The position numbers and the translations under genes were made by a program. 64,000 nucleotides of DNA. It comes from Erwinia piriflorinigrans CFBP 5888. Its GTDB lineage: Bacteria > Pseudomonadota > Gammaproteobacteria > Enterobacterales > Enterobacteriaceae. Below the pieces are notes generated by a model, which saw only the letters and a list, made by a program, of their open reading frames with translations, did no database searches and was not told where the DNA came from. Shown here piece by piece: positions 63,639-64,000 of the stretch; positions within the stretch are counted from its first letter, which is position 1, and each line of letters starts with the position of its first letter. The stretch covers positions 61,209-125,208 of the forward strand of contig NZ_CAHS01000005.1 of assembly GCF_001050515.1 (NCBI RefSeq). The letters are read 5' to 3'.

Positions 63639-63931
63639 AGGTCAACAGCCAGGTCAAGTTCAGATCAAGTTCAAGTTCCAGGGCGTTCCGGCCGCCTTGC
63701 AGGCGGTCGGGAAGGGGTGTGCAGTCGCCCACACCCCTTCACCCCGGGCTTGCGGCTGGCGCAGCGCCCACTGCGTGGGTGTCCTCAGCCCGCCCGCTTT
63801 CCGGCCGCACCGGTCGTGAATCGACATCCTGTCTCAGCACGCCCTTTCGCCGACGTCCTGCCGGCTCATGCTGGAAATCAGTCGTGCTTCGGCGCTGCTT
63901 AACGCCGCCTGAAGGTTAAAGGCCAAGTCAA
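63639..63931. repeat. Tandem repeat array, unit 2 (293 bp)
   Basis: Second unit, nearly identical to unit 1. Only a few substitutions are seen in the GC-rich core (for example CACCGCG to CACTGCG and GGTGCC to GGTGTC), plus a longer microrepeat junction. The same three hairpins are kept. Confidence 0.9.
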
Positions 63932-64000
63932 AGGTCGACAGCCAGGTCAAGTTCAGATCAAGTTCAGATCAAGTTCAAGTTCCAGGGCGTTCCGGCCGGC
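63932..64000. repeat. Tandem repeat array, unit 3, cut by window edge
   Basis: Third unit, of which 69 bp are visible. The AAGTTCAGATC step is present once more than in unit 2, and the last bases (GGCCGGC) differ from GGCCGCC in units 1 and 2. The array continues beyond the window, so the copy number is unknown. Confidence 0.85.

Noticed and set aside
63315..63919. ORFs of about 60-103 codons inside the repeat units
   Set aside because: They recur in each repeat copy, contain Ser runs encoded by the microrepeat, and lack ribosome sites and recognisable domains. They are probably by-products of GC-rich repeats.
63351..64000. Possible CRISPR array at the right edge
   Set aside because: Units are about 290 bp, are nearly identical across their whole length, and have no unique spacers or cas genes.

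Overview
The window looks like about 64 kb of core chromosome from an Erwiniaceae bacterium, most probably an Erwinia species. The gene content and order are those of the enterobacterial block from kdsD to pnp to deaD, followed by the nrdDG, pyrBI, argF, valS, pepA and lptFG block. Three features point to a plant-associated relative of E. coli. There is an entCEBAH catechol operon inserted between obgE and pmrAB/dacB. There is a HrpL-type promoter in front of a low-GC secreted-effector-like gene. There is an array of roughly 290-bp tandem repeats at the right edge. The species is inferred from content, not proven.

Left part (1-11.4 kb): kdsD (cut by the window edge) and yrbG run leftward. The mlaFEDCB lipid-transport operon, ibaG and murA run rightward, followed by sfsB and ispB on the minus strand and rplU-rpmA-yhbE-obgE on the plus strand. 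These serve outer-membrane lipid asymmetry, LPS sugar synthesis, peptidoglycan synthesis, quinone side chains and ribosome assembly.

11.4-19.7 kb: all genes are leftward. entCEBAH makes and activates 2,3-dihydroxybenzoate under a probable Fur site. dacB-pmrA-pmrB joins a PBP4-type carboxypeptidase to a two-component system.

19.7-39.4 kb: a long housekeeping run, mostly rightward. It holds greA, rlmE-ftsH, folP-glmM, secG-leuU, metY-rimP-nusA-infB-rbfA-truB-rpsO-pnp and nlpI-yrbN-deaD, with yhbY on the minus strand. Most operon ends carry clear intrinsic terminators, and the pnp leader has a long RNase III-type hairpin.

39.4-54.6 kb: an accessory-leaning stretch. It contains yhbW, yhbS, yhbQ, a yjfL-like membrane protein, nrdDG behind paired NrdR-like boxes, a SNF2/SWIM helicase and a secreted GH20 hexosaminidase. 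After these come ridA, the attenuated pyrLBI operon, argF behind two ARG boxes, rraB and yjgM. Two convergent gene pairs overlap at their 3' ends.

54.6-64 kb: a HrpL-type box precedes a probable type III effector gene. Then come pepA-holC-valS (leftward), lptFG (rightward) and the tandem repeat array that runs off the window. The most novel items are the effector candidate, the structured repeat array, a pyr leader peptide unlike that of E. coli, and a structured yhbW-yhbS intergenic region with pseudoknot topology.
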